DNA from: Siphlonurus alternatus
Taxonomy: Eukaryota > Arthropoda > Insecta > Ephemeroptera > Siphlonuridae
Length of the DNA stretch: 64,000 bases
Direction: 5' to 3'
NCBI GenBank assembly: GCA_949825025.1
Contig: OX463784.1
Coordinates: 6,393,431-6,457,430 of the forward strand
Position numbers and translations under genes: made by a program. Below are positions 22,941 to 33,949 of this stretch, piece after piece. The stretch's first letter is position 1. Every line of letters begins with the position of its first letter. The notes below the pieces were generated by a model. The model was not told the DNA's origin. It was given only the letters and a program-made list of their open reading frames with translations, and ran no database searches.

Positions 22941-23096
22941 TATTATAGTTATGATAGCAGTCATTCGATAATAATATCACGCTAATATGATAGAAAATTA
23001 CTACATTTCTTTAAGTCAAACCTAAGCCGAGTCAACACACTTTGTATTATTGCTAAACATGTGCATATAATTTGTTTTGTTAACTTGGCAATAAAG

Positions 23097-23172
23097 CTAA
23101 TTCCTGTTTCTTTCTTTCCAGGTGAGTTCTTGTTTTGCTGTCTCTTTGTTGTTATTCATCAAGCAAGTAAGT
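23097..23172 (+). other. Recursive-splice-like acceptor-donor with 45-nt exon candidate (RS1)
   Basis: A branch-like CTAAT (23097-23101) lies 21 nt from the acceptor. TTCCTGTTTCTTTCTTTCCAG ends at 23121 and is followed at once by GTGAGT, a donor consensus. A second donor GTAAGT starts at 23167. The interval 23122-23166 is 45 nt, divisible by 3, and its first frame is open (VSSCFAVSLLLFIKQ). Splicing into the acceptor can regenerate a donor, the definition of a zero-length recursive splice site; the second donor would make an RS-exon. A short cassette exon of a coding gene is the alternative. The same layout occurs 30.6 kb downstream on the same strand. Confidence 0.5.
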
Positions 23173-23174
23173 TT

Positions 23175-23755
23175 ACTTTTAGTTACAAGAAATTAAAATA
23201 ATTTTTAAGATTTGGAACACACAAATTATTTATAAAACACGTTAATCAAACTGTGGTGTTTTTACACATTATTTATTGCATAATAAAATCTCTAAATAAT
23301 GATCTTCCTTGAATCATGTCTGATATTAAGAGATTTTTTTTTAACAGTTTTTACTGTAATAATAAAGAATACAGTCCTTCCAATACCAGAAGCCTTACAG
23401 ATATATAGGTGTTATGGTTTACAATATCGCTTACAAAAATAAATAAGCTCAGAATAAAAAAAGAGTATATAGCTAAAACCAAAATAAACATTTATAATGT
23501 TACAGTATAACTATAAATATAAAAACAGAGAGATACTGAAAATGCATAAATGCATACAAAAACGTGCGATAGATATATTACGTTACAAATATAAACAATT
23601 TTTTCCCCTTTCAACTTTTTAATAAACAAAGGAATTTCATTACAAATTTTTGGTAAAATTATATTAAATGTTATTATTTCACCATATCTATATTATTATT
23701 TGGTATAGGTAAAATTGCATGTTCTGATAATTGATTTCTCAATTCTTACATGTAT
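23175..23755. other. AT-rich spacer after RS1
   Basis: No further exon-like signal or repeat family recognised. Confidence 0.35.
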
Positions 23756-23760
23756 ATTAT

Positions 23761-23950
23761 CATGGTGGCTCTATTTACTATGGTGGTGTCACGTGCGCCT
23801 GTTTTCAAATTTAGTGCGTAAATGGTTCTACTTTTTATTCAATCAGAGTGCTTAACTGTGGTCACGTGATTAAAATTACGCACTCTGATTGGCTGAGACT
23901 TATAGATGGGTCTTATCCGTGTCAGCACCATAGTAAATAGAGCCACCATG
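23761..23950. mobile_element. 190-bp foldback MITE
   Basis: CATGGTGGCTCTATTTACTA TGGTG (contiguous) is answered by CACCATAGTAAATAGAGCC ACCATG. Inner stem: TTTAGTGCGTAA / AATTACGCACT and CAATCAGAGTGC / CACTCTGATTG. Contains TCACGTG twice. Single copy in the window with well-preserved ends. Confidence 0.88.
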
Positions 23951-23954
23951 ACAT

Positions 23955-25780
23955 CCTCCTGGTTGTTTCATATAAAAATCCTATAACCGATTTAGCTAGA
24001 TTTTTGAATCGTTAAACGTTAAAACATTGAAATGTCAATAATAATACGTTACACTTACTATTTTTTCAAAAGCTTCATAACTTTTAAATTAAGGAGAGCA
24101 AATCAGGAAGAAAATATTAAAAATATTCATTACATTACTTTACTCCTTTTACAAGAGAGGTTATTAAAAGTTAATTTTTTGCGTTAAAAAATAATGTAAA
24201 CATGTGATCCCAGTTTGTTTAAATATGAACGCATACTTATACAGAATTAAAAGGCTTCAAAAATGCCATTTATTATTTCTTAAGTTTAAGTAGGTAAGTT
24301 TATGGTTAAGTTTATGGTAGTAGCATTTAAGTCTTCAATGATTTAAAAAGCTGGAAAATATGTATTGATTTTGCTACGTAAATTTTACTAAAAGAGGACA
24401 AATACATGACATGTAAAATACATTCTCTTTTTTAGTCCCTGGCTTCACTTTATGTTAAACTAAGGCCGACGTGTAAGGGTTAAGTTAAATAAGATATGGT
24501 AGAACCTTGTAGCGTTGTGTATTAATAATGCAACGTAGAACTGAGTGGATATGTACAGGCATTGACAAAAAGATCAGACTAACTTCAGAGTAATTAAAAG
24601 TAAATCATTTATAATTTGTACCCTTAGAACATAGATATTTTAAAATACCATCGTACCAAATAAAAGCATTGAAAATATTTAAATTGTTTCACAACAGTTA
24701 TTTAATATTTTATTTGAATGACATATTTATCAGATATCTTAATTAAATTGATTTTTTCTCATTTTTAAATTATAATACTAACAATAAGCCTCCCTGTTGA
24801 GAGATGAAATCAAAAACACATTTTACAATCGAAACCACAAATTGGTCAGCATTACAATTATAAACAGTATTTTAAATAAAAATAATTAATAAAAAAATAA
24901 AAATTTATAAATAAATTGTTTTGAAAAAAGAAAAAGACCCAACAATTTTACATTTAAAAAAACAATAAAAAAAATTGTATTTAAATTTTAATTTTATTTT
25001 TATTAATAAACAAAAATAACTCATTTAAAATTTTCTATTAAAGAATATAAGTATTTTTTTTTTTTTTAAAAAAGTCTCCATTGTGTGTAATGAAGCATAT
25101 TATAATTTATAATTAAATTTCTTATCATGAACATCAAACCAATAATTTAATAATGATGAAGGTATAGAAGCTAAATTAATTGACCCAATTTTAATAATAA
25201 TACAGACTGCTTATTACTTTACAAACATTATACTCCAAATACACCATTCACCTGATTTACCACGTGCCTACGTTCGTCTAGGTGCATTGAAAAAGAGTGG
25301 GGCTCAAGTAGTGCATTTTATTATTTTGTAATCATGGAAATAGCCCTTTCAACATTAATTCTACAGTATTAAAAATAGTATTATTCTGTACATTAGTTAG
25401 GGAGTTGAGAATATAATAATCAGTTAATAAATTAAAAAAATATTTCATGTTAAATTAGAAAAATAATTTAAATTTGTTTATATTTAATTATAAAAATACA
25501 TTTATTTTATTGTTGATTTTTTTTATCCAGCAATTCATATTGGGTATTTGAAATAAAAAAAATGATTTAAAATAATAATTTTAAATTAAAAATTTAATTT
25601 AAAATTATATAAATATTTTTGCTGAAGAAATTTAGTATTCTAAAATTAGAAATCTCTTCCAGGTAATTTGTATTTGTTACGGAAAAAAATTTACTTGGGA
25701 TTATTCTTTAAATAATTTAACATTGTATAGTTTTTCAACATTTTTTTTTAATACAGAAGATAATTGTATTAGAAAGTTGA
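23955..25780. other. AT-rich spacer, no gene seen
   Basis: About 1.8 kb of A/T-dominated sequence with a T run at 25057-25068. Possible acceptor-like TCTCTTCCAG at about 25658 followed by GTAATT is too weak to call. Confidence 0.45.
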
Positions 25781-25784
25781 GAAA

Positions 25785-25935
25785 TATAAAGGGGCATTCA
25801 CAAAGTCTTAGGGCCACATTTAGGGCTCGATAATTTAAGACCAGGAATTTTAGGTATAAAAAGCATGCCTAAAATCGGGCTTAAAATAATCGAGCCCTAT
25901 ATGTGGTCTTAGGGCTTTGTGAATGCTCCTTATAA
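25785..25935. mobile_element. 141-bp MITE with TATAA duplication and ATTCACAAAG ends
   Basis: The element is 25790-25930. AGGGGCATTCACAAAG and CTTTGTGAATGCTCCT are the ends, with TATAA directly outside both. Inner stem: CTTAGGGCCACAT / ATGTGGTCTTAGG and GGGCTCGATAATTTAAG / CTTAAAATAATCGAGCCC. The ends resemble the ATTCACGAAG ends at 4581, 37015 and 58313. Confidence 0.9.
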
Positions 25936-25939
25936 ACTC

Positions 25940-26620
25940 TTACTTTTAAATGTAAAACAGTATGGATTTATTTTTTGTTCTTTTATTCAGGTGGCATGTA
26001 ATATTATGATACAGTTGACGTATTCATCAAATAACTCAAAAATGATATTAATAAAACATGCCTCACTCAATCATTTATACGTGCTATGACGTCAGAGCCT
26101 GACTCGCTATCTTGAATTTATTTCGTATCGATCGGGGGAAAAAAAACACCAGAAAATAATTATAGCTAATAACCTTTTAATTACTTAAACATGGTAGGAT
26201 TTTTTTTGTTGTTTCAGTTTTGTCATAAATTATTAAGTGTTTTATAATTTAAATTGCTTTTTGAATATATTTTTTATAATATATAAAAATTGAAAAATCA
26301 ATAGATGTGATATGATCAAATTTGTGACTAGAAAACAGTAAAATGTACAAATTCACGCAACAAAAATAACACACATAATCATATACATATACGAGGCATT
26401 TTTCATATAAAATTTAACCTAGATTTTCAGTTTAAAAAAGTTAAGTATGAAAAGTTTGACAACATGATTAAAATTTTTACATGAAAGATCAAAACTTTTC
26501 CCATTTTTCTTCGTTTATTCAGGACACAAGCTATTTTACATTTAAGATTAATTTCTGGGAAAGATTTTCATATCTACACTAAAAATCTCTTTAACTAATT
26601 CTAAAACTAGTTTTTTTACA
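25940..26620. other. Spacer with single TGACGTCA
   Basis: TGACGTCA at 26087 in a short GC-richer patch (26080-26135). No gene recognised. Confidence 0.4.
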
Positions 26621-26625
26621 TTGCA

Positions 26626-27005
26626 CAGGGCAGCGCCACGAGATTATTGGGTTGCCTACCTACAGGATAATGCTCAGCTGTTTACCTCCCCTCCCTTCCC
26701 CTACTGTTGTCATACCGTACGCTCTAAAGCATTGAAAAAAAAATTAGAAAAATTGACTTTGTTGCCAAGTATAATTATTTAAAGGCACGAAAATGTAGTT
26801 TGTGCATTCTTTATAAACTAGCAGATGATATTGAAATGATATAAATGTAATAATTGTCGTCTATAATTTATAATTATTATTTTTTTCTACATTTTCTCCC
26901 TTTATGCAACGGCGCGGCAGGCTCCTGTAAGGTATGCAATATGCGTTGTAGTGACATCACGTGGGCCTGGCCTATTAAAAACCATCATGTGAACGTAGTG
27001 TCTGG
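26626..27005. mobile_element. GGGYAGCGYCACGAG foldback (family J), uninterrupted copy
   Basis: GGGCAGCGCCACGAGATTAT, TTGGGTTGCCTACC, TACCTCCCCTCCCTTCCCCT, TTGACTTTGTTGCC, then ATTTAAAGGCACGAAAATGT and ATTACATTTATA-type sequence as its complement. The copy at 48775-49599 has the same series but is split at the TTAA by another element, so here the empty site is preserved near 26780-26785. From about 26905 (GGCGCGGCAGGCTCCTGTAA) to 27005 it also matches 39740-39835. Confidence 0.75.
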
Positions 27006-27244
27006 TAGTACTCATTTTACATTAAACTTCTGACTCTCAGCATCAATTCTTTAATCAATTCATTCTGTAGCCATAAAAAGAACTGGGCACGCCCACATAC
27101 AGCCGGGGTATAAAGTTCATGTAATCTCGAGGTGTATTGTGTACCCAGAAAAAGAAAAAGTTTCTTGTATATTGCTTTTCTTGTTAGATTGAATTACGGT
27201 CTGTCTGTGACAATATAGAATAGAATATAGTCAAATTAATTTAA

Positions 27245-27470
27245 AATTACAACCGGAAGTAGGTGAATTACACTTTAACAAATTATTACCCCCGGAAGTA
27301 GCCAGATGTGCGAGGTTTTTGAATTTTCTAATTAAATTTGAACTTGAAACTTAGCAAAGAGATTTTGATCAGGGATTTCAACCTACCTGTAAAATTTTCA
27401 TATTCATATTTCAATCAAAATCCTTCCACTTCCAGTTCCGGTGGTAATTTTAAAATAGTTGAACTGTATT
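27245..27470. mobile_element. CCGGAAGTAGCC foldback (family D), copy 1, degenerate
   Basis: CCCCCGGAAGTAGCCAGATG with an inner AACTTGAAACTTAGCAAAGA, closing on CTTCCACTTCCAGTTCCGG. Same arrangement as 38785-38965 and 52630-52812, with more decay. An extra ACCGGAAGTAGGTGAATT precedes it. Confidence 0.65.
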
Positions 27471-27477
27471 CATATTA

Positions 27478-27875
27478 AAAATGGAGGCTTCAAGTGTTCC
27501 CCGGCGGGAAAATTTTCACCATAAGCCACCATTTTAGAAAATTTGAATTTTTCTCTGTAACTATAATATTAAAGCTATTATTTTGAAACTATCTCCTACC
27601 CCCCATTTAAAGGTCTTCTGATAATTAAACTAGAACTTATTTTCCTCTGAAAAATTTCGTTTGTCAAAAAAGCAATTTCGAGTTTTTTTTTTTTGTTTTT
27701 GTTTTTTTTACATAGGTTTGGATAGGACGGTGGGAATACCGTGAAATCAGCTGACTTAAAGCCTTCATTGTATAGACAGGACTAGATTTCCGCCTTTTTT
27801 TTATTGCAAAATTTTAAAATTCAAAAGAAGATCAAAAAGCACTCACTTCCGGTAACTTCCGGCGGGAATTTCAAA
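27478..27875. repeat. Degenerate inverted repeats incl. CAGCTGACTTRAAGCC
   Basis: ATGGAGGCTTCAAGTGTTCC at the left loosely answers AAATCAGCTGACTTAAAGCC at 27746-27766. The latter block with the preceding TTTTTTTACATAGG recurs at 45978-46035. CTTCCGGTAACTTCCGG at 27845 may be part of family D. Confidence 0.5.
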
Positions 27876-28259
27876 TAAATTTAAGTGTAGCAATGTCATG
27901 GGAGTCAACCGTAATAACACTATACAAATGTTCACGTCAAATTTAGTTCCCGCTCTGCCTTTGACGCCATGCAGTTAATAATTTAACTCAGATAAAAAAA
28001 ATTCTTTTCTTTGTTCTTCTATTTTATAAAGATTGCAATGATAAAAAAATGTAAGTTACAGTCTTTTTAGTTGTAAAGTTTCGTTTCTAAAAATAATGAA
28101 CCCTATATACTTTTTGTTTCATCTTTTTATAAATCAAATAAAGAAAAAGATACTGAAATAAAGGTTCATTTTTATAAAGGATAGAATTTTAGTAGTTCAG
28201 TACGTGTTTTCTATAAGTTTTCCATTATATAGTTTCTCTAGCTTTGGAAAACACTCCAG

Positions 28260-28675
28260 TTAAGGGCATTGGGTGTAGCACCTGTAGTTGGCAACACTGA
28301 CGTATCTTGACCATGTTAATTTTTCAACCCCGCTCCTCAGAGTAATTTTTATGCTAGAGCTAAGCTGATTGCAGTAGTATCAAGATAATTAGTAGCCCAA
28401 GTGTACAATTTTGCTAAATAAAGCCTGATTTAAAGAAAAGTATTTTGTTTATATTTTAAAAAAATGCATGTATATTAAAAAATTACTAAAAATACCTTTC
28501 TTTAAATCAGGTTTTACTAAGCCAAATTGTGCACTTGTGCTACTAATTATCTTGATACTACAGCAATCAGCTTAGCTCTAGCATAAAAATTACTCCGAGG
28601 AGCGGGGATGAAAAATTAACATGGTGAAGATACGTCAGTGTTGACAACTACCGGTGCTACACCCAATGCCCTTAA
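28260..28675. mobile_element. TTAA-flanked palindrome inserted in a SINE relic
   Basis: TTAA GGGCATTGGGTGTAGC at the left, GCTACACCCAATGCCC TTAA at the right. Arms of about 190 bp share CAACACTGACGTATCTTGAC-like, AGCTAAGCTGATTGCAGTAG and AAGATAATTAGTAG words. The DNA to the right (28676-28830) is a 5S-type SINE body beginning in mid-element, so the palindrome probably landed in it. Confidence 0.88.
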
Positions 28676-28830
28676 TGGACGAAATTTGTGGCGTCCATTC
28701 TAACTAAGGTTTTCACGTTTCCTTCAGTCACAAGCAAATGCCAGGATAGTTTTAGGGTCATATTTCCAATGCGCCCACGAAACGTGTAAGTTAGGGTCTT
28801 TGAAGTTTCGAGTTGTAAACTTTGTGAGTA
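28676..28830 (-). mobile_element. 5S-type SINE body, degenerate fragment
   Basis: GGCGTCCATTCTAACTAAGG TTTTCACGTTTCC, CAGTCACAAGCAAATGCCAG and CACGAAACGTGTAAGTTAGG match the body and tail of the 5S-headed SINE read on the plus strand (as at 34620-34745). This makes its retroposon strand plus by body order, but the copy is too eroded to be sure; no head is present. Confidence 0.5.
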
Positions 28831-28964
28831 AAAAAATGTGTGTGCATAGAATTTATTCAACTTTTTTTCTATGTGATGCTTAATAACTGAATCAATGTTA
28901 TGGATTTGTAAATATTGAACTTTCTTGTAGTTATTTTTTTTATTATTATTATTATTTTTTTAAT

Positions 28965-29310
28965 TATTTGAAACCCCGAACCTTCCGAAACTCTAACTTA
29001 AGCGTTTCGCTGGCTCTTCTAGAACGGGGGCGGTTACGGCCTTGCAATCCATCCCGACATTTGCCTGCGACTGAGAGAAAGGTGGAAACCTCAGCCAGGA
29101 TGGACGCTACAGTTTTTGTCAATGAACCAGAAGTGCAATGGTCCAAAAATCCAGGGGAACCACATAGTGAAAAAGCGCAACAATTTACCCCTGGATGGGA
29201 AACGTGGTTTTTGTTTAAAGTCACCAATCCAACTACTAACCACATTCGGCGTTGCTTGACTTCGGTGATCTGACGAGAACCGGTCAAGTGCACTGCGCCA
29301 TACCTCCCTA
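28965..29310 (-). mobile_element. 5S rRNA-headed SINE, near full length
   Basis: Tail side GAAACCCCGAACCTTCCGAA at the left; head at the right, where the minus strand reads GGAGGTATGGCGCAGTGCAC, TTCTCGTCAGATCACCGAAG, CAAGCAACGCCGAATGTGG and GTTGGATTGGTGAC. Box C has one change (GGATTGG for GGATGGG). Frames of 76-109 codons on both strands are reads of the SINE. Confidence 0.87.
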
Positions 29311-29314
29311 GTTA

Positions 29315-30115
29315 TTAACACTTTGATTTGACATTAAATATTTCTTGCAACCCCGATTACATTCTTTTCGAAATGCACACTCCCATAATAGTACAGTATT
29401 AACAGAGCCGGCTCCTACGACGGCAATGGTATAAATAATTCTTTCCTATTTCTTAACTTTATTATTTTGAAAACAATATAATTATACAAGCGTTGCATAT
29501 TACTTTCATTACATTTTATTGATTATTGCATGCAGTTTATAACTAACAACCAACTAAATTACACTAAACTTTATCACGTTTCCATGGTTACCTGTATAGC
29601 TAATGGCGGAAAGTTTGAATTAGGCCACGGCCGCTCTTATTCCTACAAGTTTGTTATAGCAATAATGTTGTTATGTTTGAATGCTTGCACCAATATCAGA
29701 ATATGCTGTAGTAAGCTAACGTTGTAAAATAAGTAAATAAACAGAAATGAATTTATTTTCAACTGATGCAACTTGTTTATAGCACTAGATTTATTTTATC
29801 AAATCTTTTTATATTTGTGGACTTATTTTCTCGGTTTAAGTGTAATTTAATAACCTTTGGATATAAAATTGTTCTTTTATTTATAAAGTTAAATGCACTT
29901 TTAATTAAATTTTCTCTGCTGCGCATTTAAATTGCTTTTAATCAAATGCATTTCTTTGAACATTGCAATGGAGCGCTTTTTAATTAAATTATCTGCCCTT
30001 GACATATTTTATCTTATCGGAATATATTTAAAATCATAAATATTTTATTTAATTACTTATATTTTAATTATTTATTCGACTTTATGGTAAGGGTATGACA
30101 ATAATATTTTTTTAA
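29315..30115. other. Spacer, no gene seen; RFX-like palindrome
   Basis: CGTTTCCATGGTTACC at 29578-29593 resembles an RFX X-box. A 65-codon frame (29530-29727) runs through it without recognised domain. Otherwise AT-rich. Confidence 0.35.
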
Positions 30116-30378
30116 ATCTGTCGGTGGCGCAGTAGATGCGTGCTTGTCTGTCACTCGGGAGGCTCAGGTTCGCTCTCAGGTGCAGGTGGCTTTTACATTG
30201 TAAATGTGTGTGTGCGGCGCTTGCATGTCCTTTACTGTGCTGCTGATACGACTAGGATCGGTGTGTAGGCTTGACAGGTCTATGCATTGCTCCGGCTAGT
30301 CCAGGCTGTGGTTGTAGTGACCCACACCATACAAAGGAAATCCCGGGACAGTTCACCAATCCACCGCATAAAATCATC
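30116..30378 (+). mobile_element. tRNA-derived SINE
   Basis: GTCGGTGGCGCAGTAGATGC contains a tRNA A-box-like TGGCGCAGTAGATG; CTCAGGTTCGCTCTC 35 nt later is B-box-like (GGTTCGNNTC). This is the spacing of a pol III type 2 promoter. The body, GGCGCTTGCATGTCC through AATCCCGGGACAGTTCACC, is unlike the other SINEs here. Its head resembles the minus-strand sequence at 48120-48160 inside the 47.5-kb foldback. Confidence 0.75.
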
Positions 30379-30879
30379 CATTTCTATTAAAACACATGTT
30401 ATTGGGCTTGTCCGTTGTGTGATATAGAACTCATATTCATTTTTCTACCTCGATCTGACGTCGAACAAATGATATTATTGGTATATATTTAGTTTGACCA
30501 AAATAAGACTCAATGCAATAAATTTATGATAAAAAAAGATAACAAAGAAACAATGAATAATATATAACAAAAAATACTTAAATGCAAGAGAATTGGGCTC
30601 CCTAAGGCTTACATATAATTTAAGAGACACCTTAAATTATTAACAATATTAATTATATTAAAAGTAAAATAATTATAATATAATTTTCAGCCTGATAAGT
30701 CTGTCAAAATATCAAATAGTAAGATACAAAAATTCAAATTCAATTTCATCATTAAAATATAATTTATTTACTTTCGTATTACTTAATTACATTTCCTTTT
30801 TCAACCTTTTTTTAATCTCTTTTAGATAGTTAAAAAAAATACACGTTCACGTTTTTATCAAGGAAATGGAGCTTCCTTT

Positions 30880-32180
30880 GACAGTGTGTAGTTCATTAAA
30901 AGGTCTCTTTCTTTGGTTAAAGCGAGGGGTTTGATTGAAATGGTTCATGGATTGAAAGAAAATAAAGAAAGAATGGGACGCTTTATTTTAGTTAATTGTT
31001 AAATAACTTCAAGGAAATTTTAATCATAATTAAGGTTTTAAGGAATTTAAAAGAAAATATATGCAAAATTTGCAAAAATTGACATTTAAAATAATTTAAT
31101 TTATAAATAAATAATTTGACATTTAATTGGTAGTTTCATTTTAGAAATGCAAATTTTTGTAAATTAATGTCGGTAACACTCAATAATATTGTAGTAATAC
31201 AGGAAAATAAAACAAACATAATGTCGGTAACACTCAATAATATTGTAGTAATACAGGAAAATAAAACAAACATTACAAGTAACTTAATTTAAGTGAATTT
31301 GAATCTTTAAAAAAATTAAACGTGCATTGAAAAAACTCATGCTTAAATTTTATTTTATTTTATTTATTTTTTATTTTTTTTTTATTGCATATTTTTGGCA
31401 TATAATAATGTAAAATATTTTAACATGGCATTCGTTGGTTAAAGCGAGACAAAATTTGATTGGAAAGGTTATATTGAAAAATAACAAGAGAATAGATTGA
31501 GATGCCTCCAGGAATGATTGTTAATAATTTAGATACAATATATTTTCAAGGCTTTTTGAAATAAAAATTACAAAAATAAGCTTTTTATATTATTATTTAC
31601 TATTTCAAGAGAAATATTATAAAAATTTACATTAATTTGTTTTTCAATTATTATCAATAATATAAAATTAATTATCAAAATTCAATTCCATAAAAAAATT
31701 AAATAATTTTAATTTTTTTAATTTCTTATTAAAAATAATTTTTTTTTTTGCGAAATTTAATTTAGGTTTTTTAATAATTTAATTAAAATTAAAATAATTA
31801 AAGTAGAGGTTTGTAATAAAATATTTTTTAATTTTATACTTGAAATTAAAATAAATGAAAATAAAACTTCTGTAAAACTACCTGCTGTCAGCACTTGCAT
31901 ACAACTTGTCATGGGCAGAAATATACTGAATTTTTATAGAAATGAAACGGAATCATATTTTGAAGGTCAATCGTATGATTAAAAATATGCTTATTTTATT
32001 GTATACTTTTTAATTATGTATTTACTTAATTTTTAATTAATTATGTACCAATGTTAAATATGGCACGGTTGACTGGTTTAAGCGAGGAGTTTGATTGAAA
32101 GAAAAATAGATAGCTTGAGATTTGAGAATTTTTAATTAATAACTTCAAAGAAATTTTCTTTAAAATTTACGTACATTGTA
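30880..32180 (+). repeat. Three degenerate direct repeats around GGTTWAAGCGAGG
   Basis: GGTTAAAGCGAGGGGTTTGA (30916), GGTTAAAGCGAGACAAAATT TGATTG (31437) and GGTTTAAGCGAGGAGTTTGA (32078) begin similar stretches that go on to a TTAATAACTTCAA-like word and a GAAATTTGCAAAA-like word. Spacing is about 520 and 640 bp. I read this as an old tandem array of a 0.5-0.65-kb unit. Confidence 0.6.
31166..31273 (+). repeat. Perfect 54-bp tandem duplication
   Basis: Two identical 54-bp units starting AATGTCGGTAACACTCAATA at 31166 and 31220. Identity implies a very recent duplication or an assembly artefact. Confidence 0.95.
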
Positions 32181-32184
32181 TCTT

Positions 32185-32755
32185 AAGGGAATGATGAAGA
32201 AAAAATATTCGAAATTTGCAAAATAGAAATGTTTAATAAATAAAAATTTTAATTAGTTCGTATTTGGAGAAATACATTCAGTATTTTTCTGTGAATGATT
32301 GTCATTAGAATAAATTGATATAAATATTTCCATAAAAAAGAATATGCATAATAAATTTTACTTTTTAAAAAAAATTAATATATTTTTATTAAAAGAAAAT
32401 CTTGACAATTTTTTAAAATTCAGTATATTGCAAAATAATTTAAAAAAAAACATTAATATAAGTTCTTTAGTTAATATTTTTATATTAAAATAAATGCTCA
32501 GTACATTTTAGTGAGGTTCAACCTTATATTTCCTGTATGTCTACTCTGAGCTGCAACTTTAATATATTTTATATGAAGAAAATATAAAACAGATAACATT
32601 AATATTTAAATGAAATAATTTAACTATAAGAATTGAATTGTTCTTATACTCCTTACATGATAAATATGTAATAGGTGGGTCGAATCTGATTAGAGAACAA
32701 AGTAAAAGCCTGAATGAAGGCAGTGGAAATAAAACAAAACATTATCTTAACAAAT
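32185..32755. other. AT-rich spacer
   Basis: No gene or repeat family recognised. Confidence 0.4.
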
Positions 32756-32759
32756 TGCA

Positions 32760-32890
32760 TGTACACTTGTCGCCTTGGAAAATTTCGCCCTCTTTCAGCC
32801 TTGTTAATCACCATGCCCTATGTTATTCTTACGGGTCATGCTGATCAACAAGGCTGCAAGTGGGAAATTTTCAGAGGCGATGACTGTGCA
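32760..32890. mobile_element. Foldback MITE family C, copy 2
   Basis: TGTACACTTGTCGCC at the left, GGCGATGACTGTGCA at the right; TTTCAGCCTTGTTAATCACC answers ATCAACAAGGCTGCAAG. Two frames over it (68 and 89 codons) are not genes. Confidence 0.82.
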
Positions 32891-32894
32891 TTGA

Positions 32895-33760
32895 ATATCA
32901 CTTGCTTATATTATAAATGGTTATATAATAGAGTATACTGTGTATATATTTTTATTTATTTTAAACTTTTGTTGGTTGCATAAAACGCATACATTAAGTT
33001 CATGTCAGTTATAGTTAGTACAAAACAAAAAACAATTTTATATAGTTACCAGATATAAAATATACTCTGAACATTACAAATAGAATACAGATTAAAATTT
33101 AATAAAAATAGTATGAAAATTAAAAAAAATATATATATATTTTTGATATTTAAAATTTAAACGGCTTATTCAGATAGTTTCTTTTTTTTTCAGGTTTTTT
33201 ATTACTTTCAAACTCTTTAACTAAATAAAACTCCATAGATATTAGTACACTTTTTAATTTTGATCTGAACAAATTATTATTCTCTATCTCTTTCAGACAG
33301 CTTGTCAAAGATTCATACATCTTAGCGGTTTGGTACATTGCAGAGTTTTTGTGTACTATGCTTTTCTGTCCTATTATATTATTCTCAGTATTATATAACT
33401 ATGTAAAATATGATATATTATATAAACAACGTATTTATATAACTACGTTTGTGTTTATTTTACATAAAAATGTGACACTTGACTTTATATTAGAGTAAGA
33501 AATTTGATATTTGATTAAAAAGAGTAAGGGTGGTTGATTTTCTAAGGGTTCTTGTTGGCTAGTAACATAACACTCGATTAGAAGCCTCCAGTTTTTCTCA
33601 TAATATTGACTGTTTTCATCCCCCATCTTTCTCTCCTCTTGTAATCAAATGACACACTCAAATAAATACAGTGGGAGGAAATACAAATCATTTATATTTC
33701 CTTAGCAGTTCGTTGAAATCTATTATATTTAGTAATGTCAATAAGGATTATAATTCGCTT
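32895..33760. other. AT-rich spacer
   Basis: Small frames on both strands (33150-33338, 33435-33626) have no recognised domain. Confidence 0.4.
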
Positions 33761-33764
33761 CTCA

Positions 33765-33945
33765 ATATTTCGTCCCTCGACCGGAATAATGAGCTATCTA
33801 CCTACCATGTTCCTTACTATAATGAGCTATCTCTGTTATTTCAGGTGAGGGAAATTAAAAGATTTTATTTTATTCTGATTTAAAGATCATATAAAAACTG
33901 CGCTCACTTGAAATGGCAGATGGCTAATTATTCCAGACGAAGGAC
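33765..33945. mobile_element. CCTCGNCNGGAATAATGAGC foldback (family F), copy 1
   Basis: CGTCCCTCGACCGGAATAAT GAGCTATCT on the left is answered by AGATGGCTAATTATTCCAGA CGAAGGAC. GAGCTATCT is duplicated inside (33791, 33824). It includes TCTGTTATTTCAGGTGAGG, a splice-like string that is repeated in copy 44810-45055 and therefore belongs to the element. Confidence 0.7.
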
Positions 33946-33949
33946 TATT

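Noticed and set aside
25648..25670. Acceptor-like TCTCTTCCAG followed by GTAATT
   Set aside because: The donor part is weak and there is no clear branch motif or downstream second donor.
28964..29321. Frames of 76-109 codons on both strands
   Set aside because: They read through a 5S-headed SINE; similar frames recur at 1346-1698 and 35965-36379 for the same reason.
33837..33850. Third recursive splice site
   Set aside because: CAGGTGAGG here, and CAGGTGAGC at about 44846, lie at equivalent positions of a repeated foldback family with weak pyrimidine tracts; kept only as a finding about the family.
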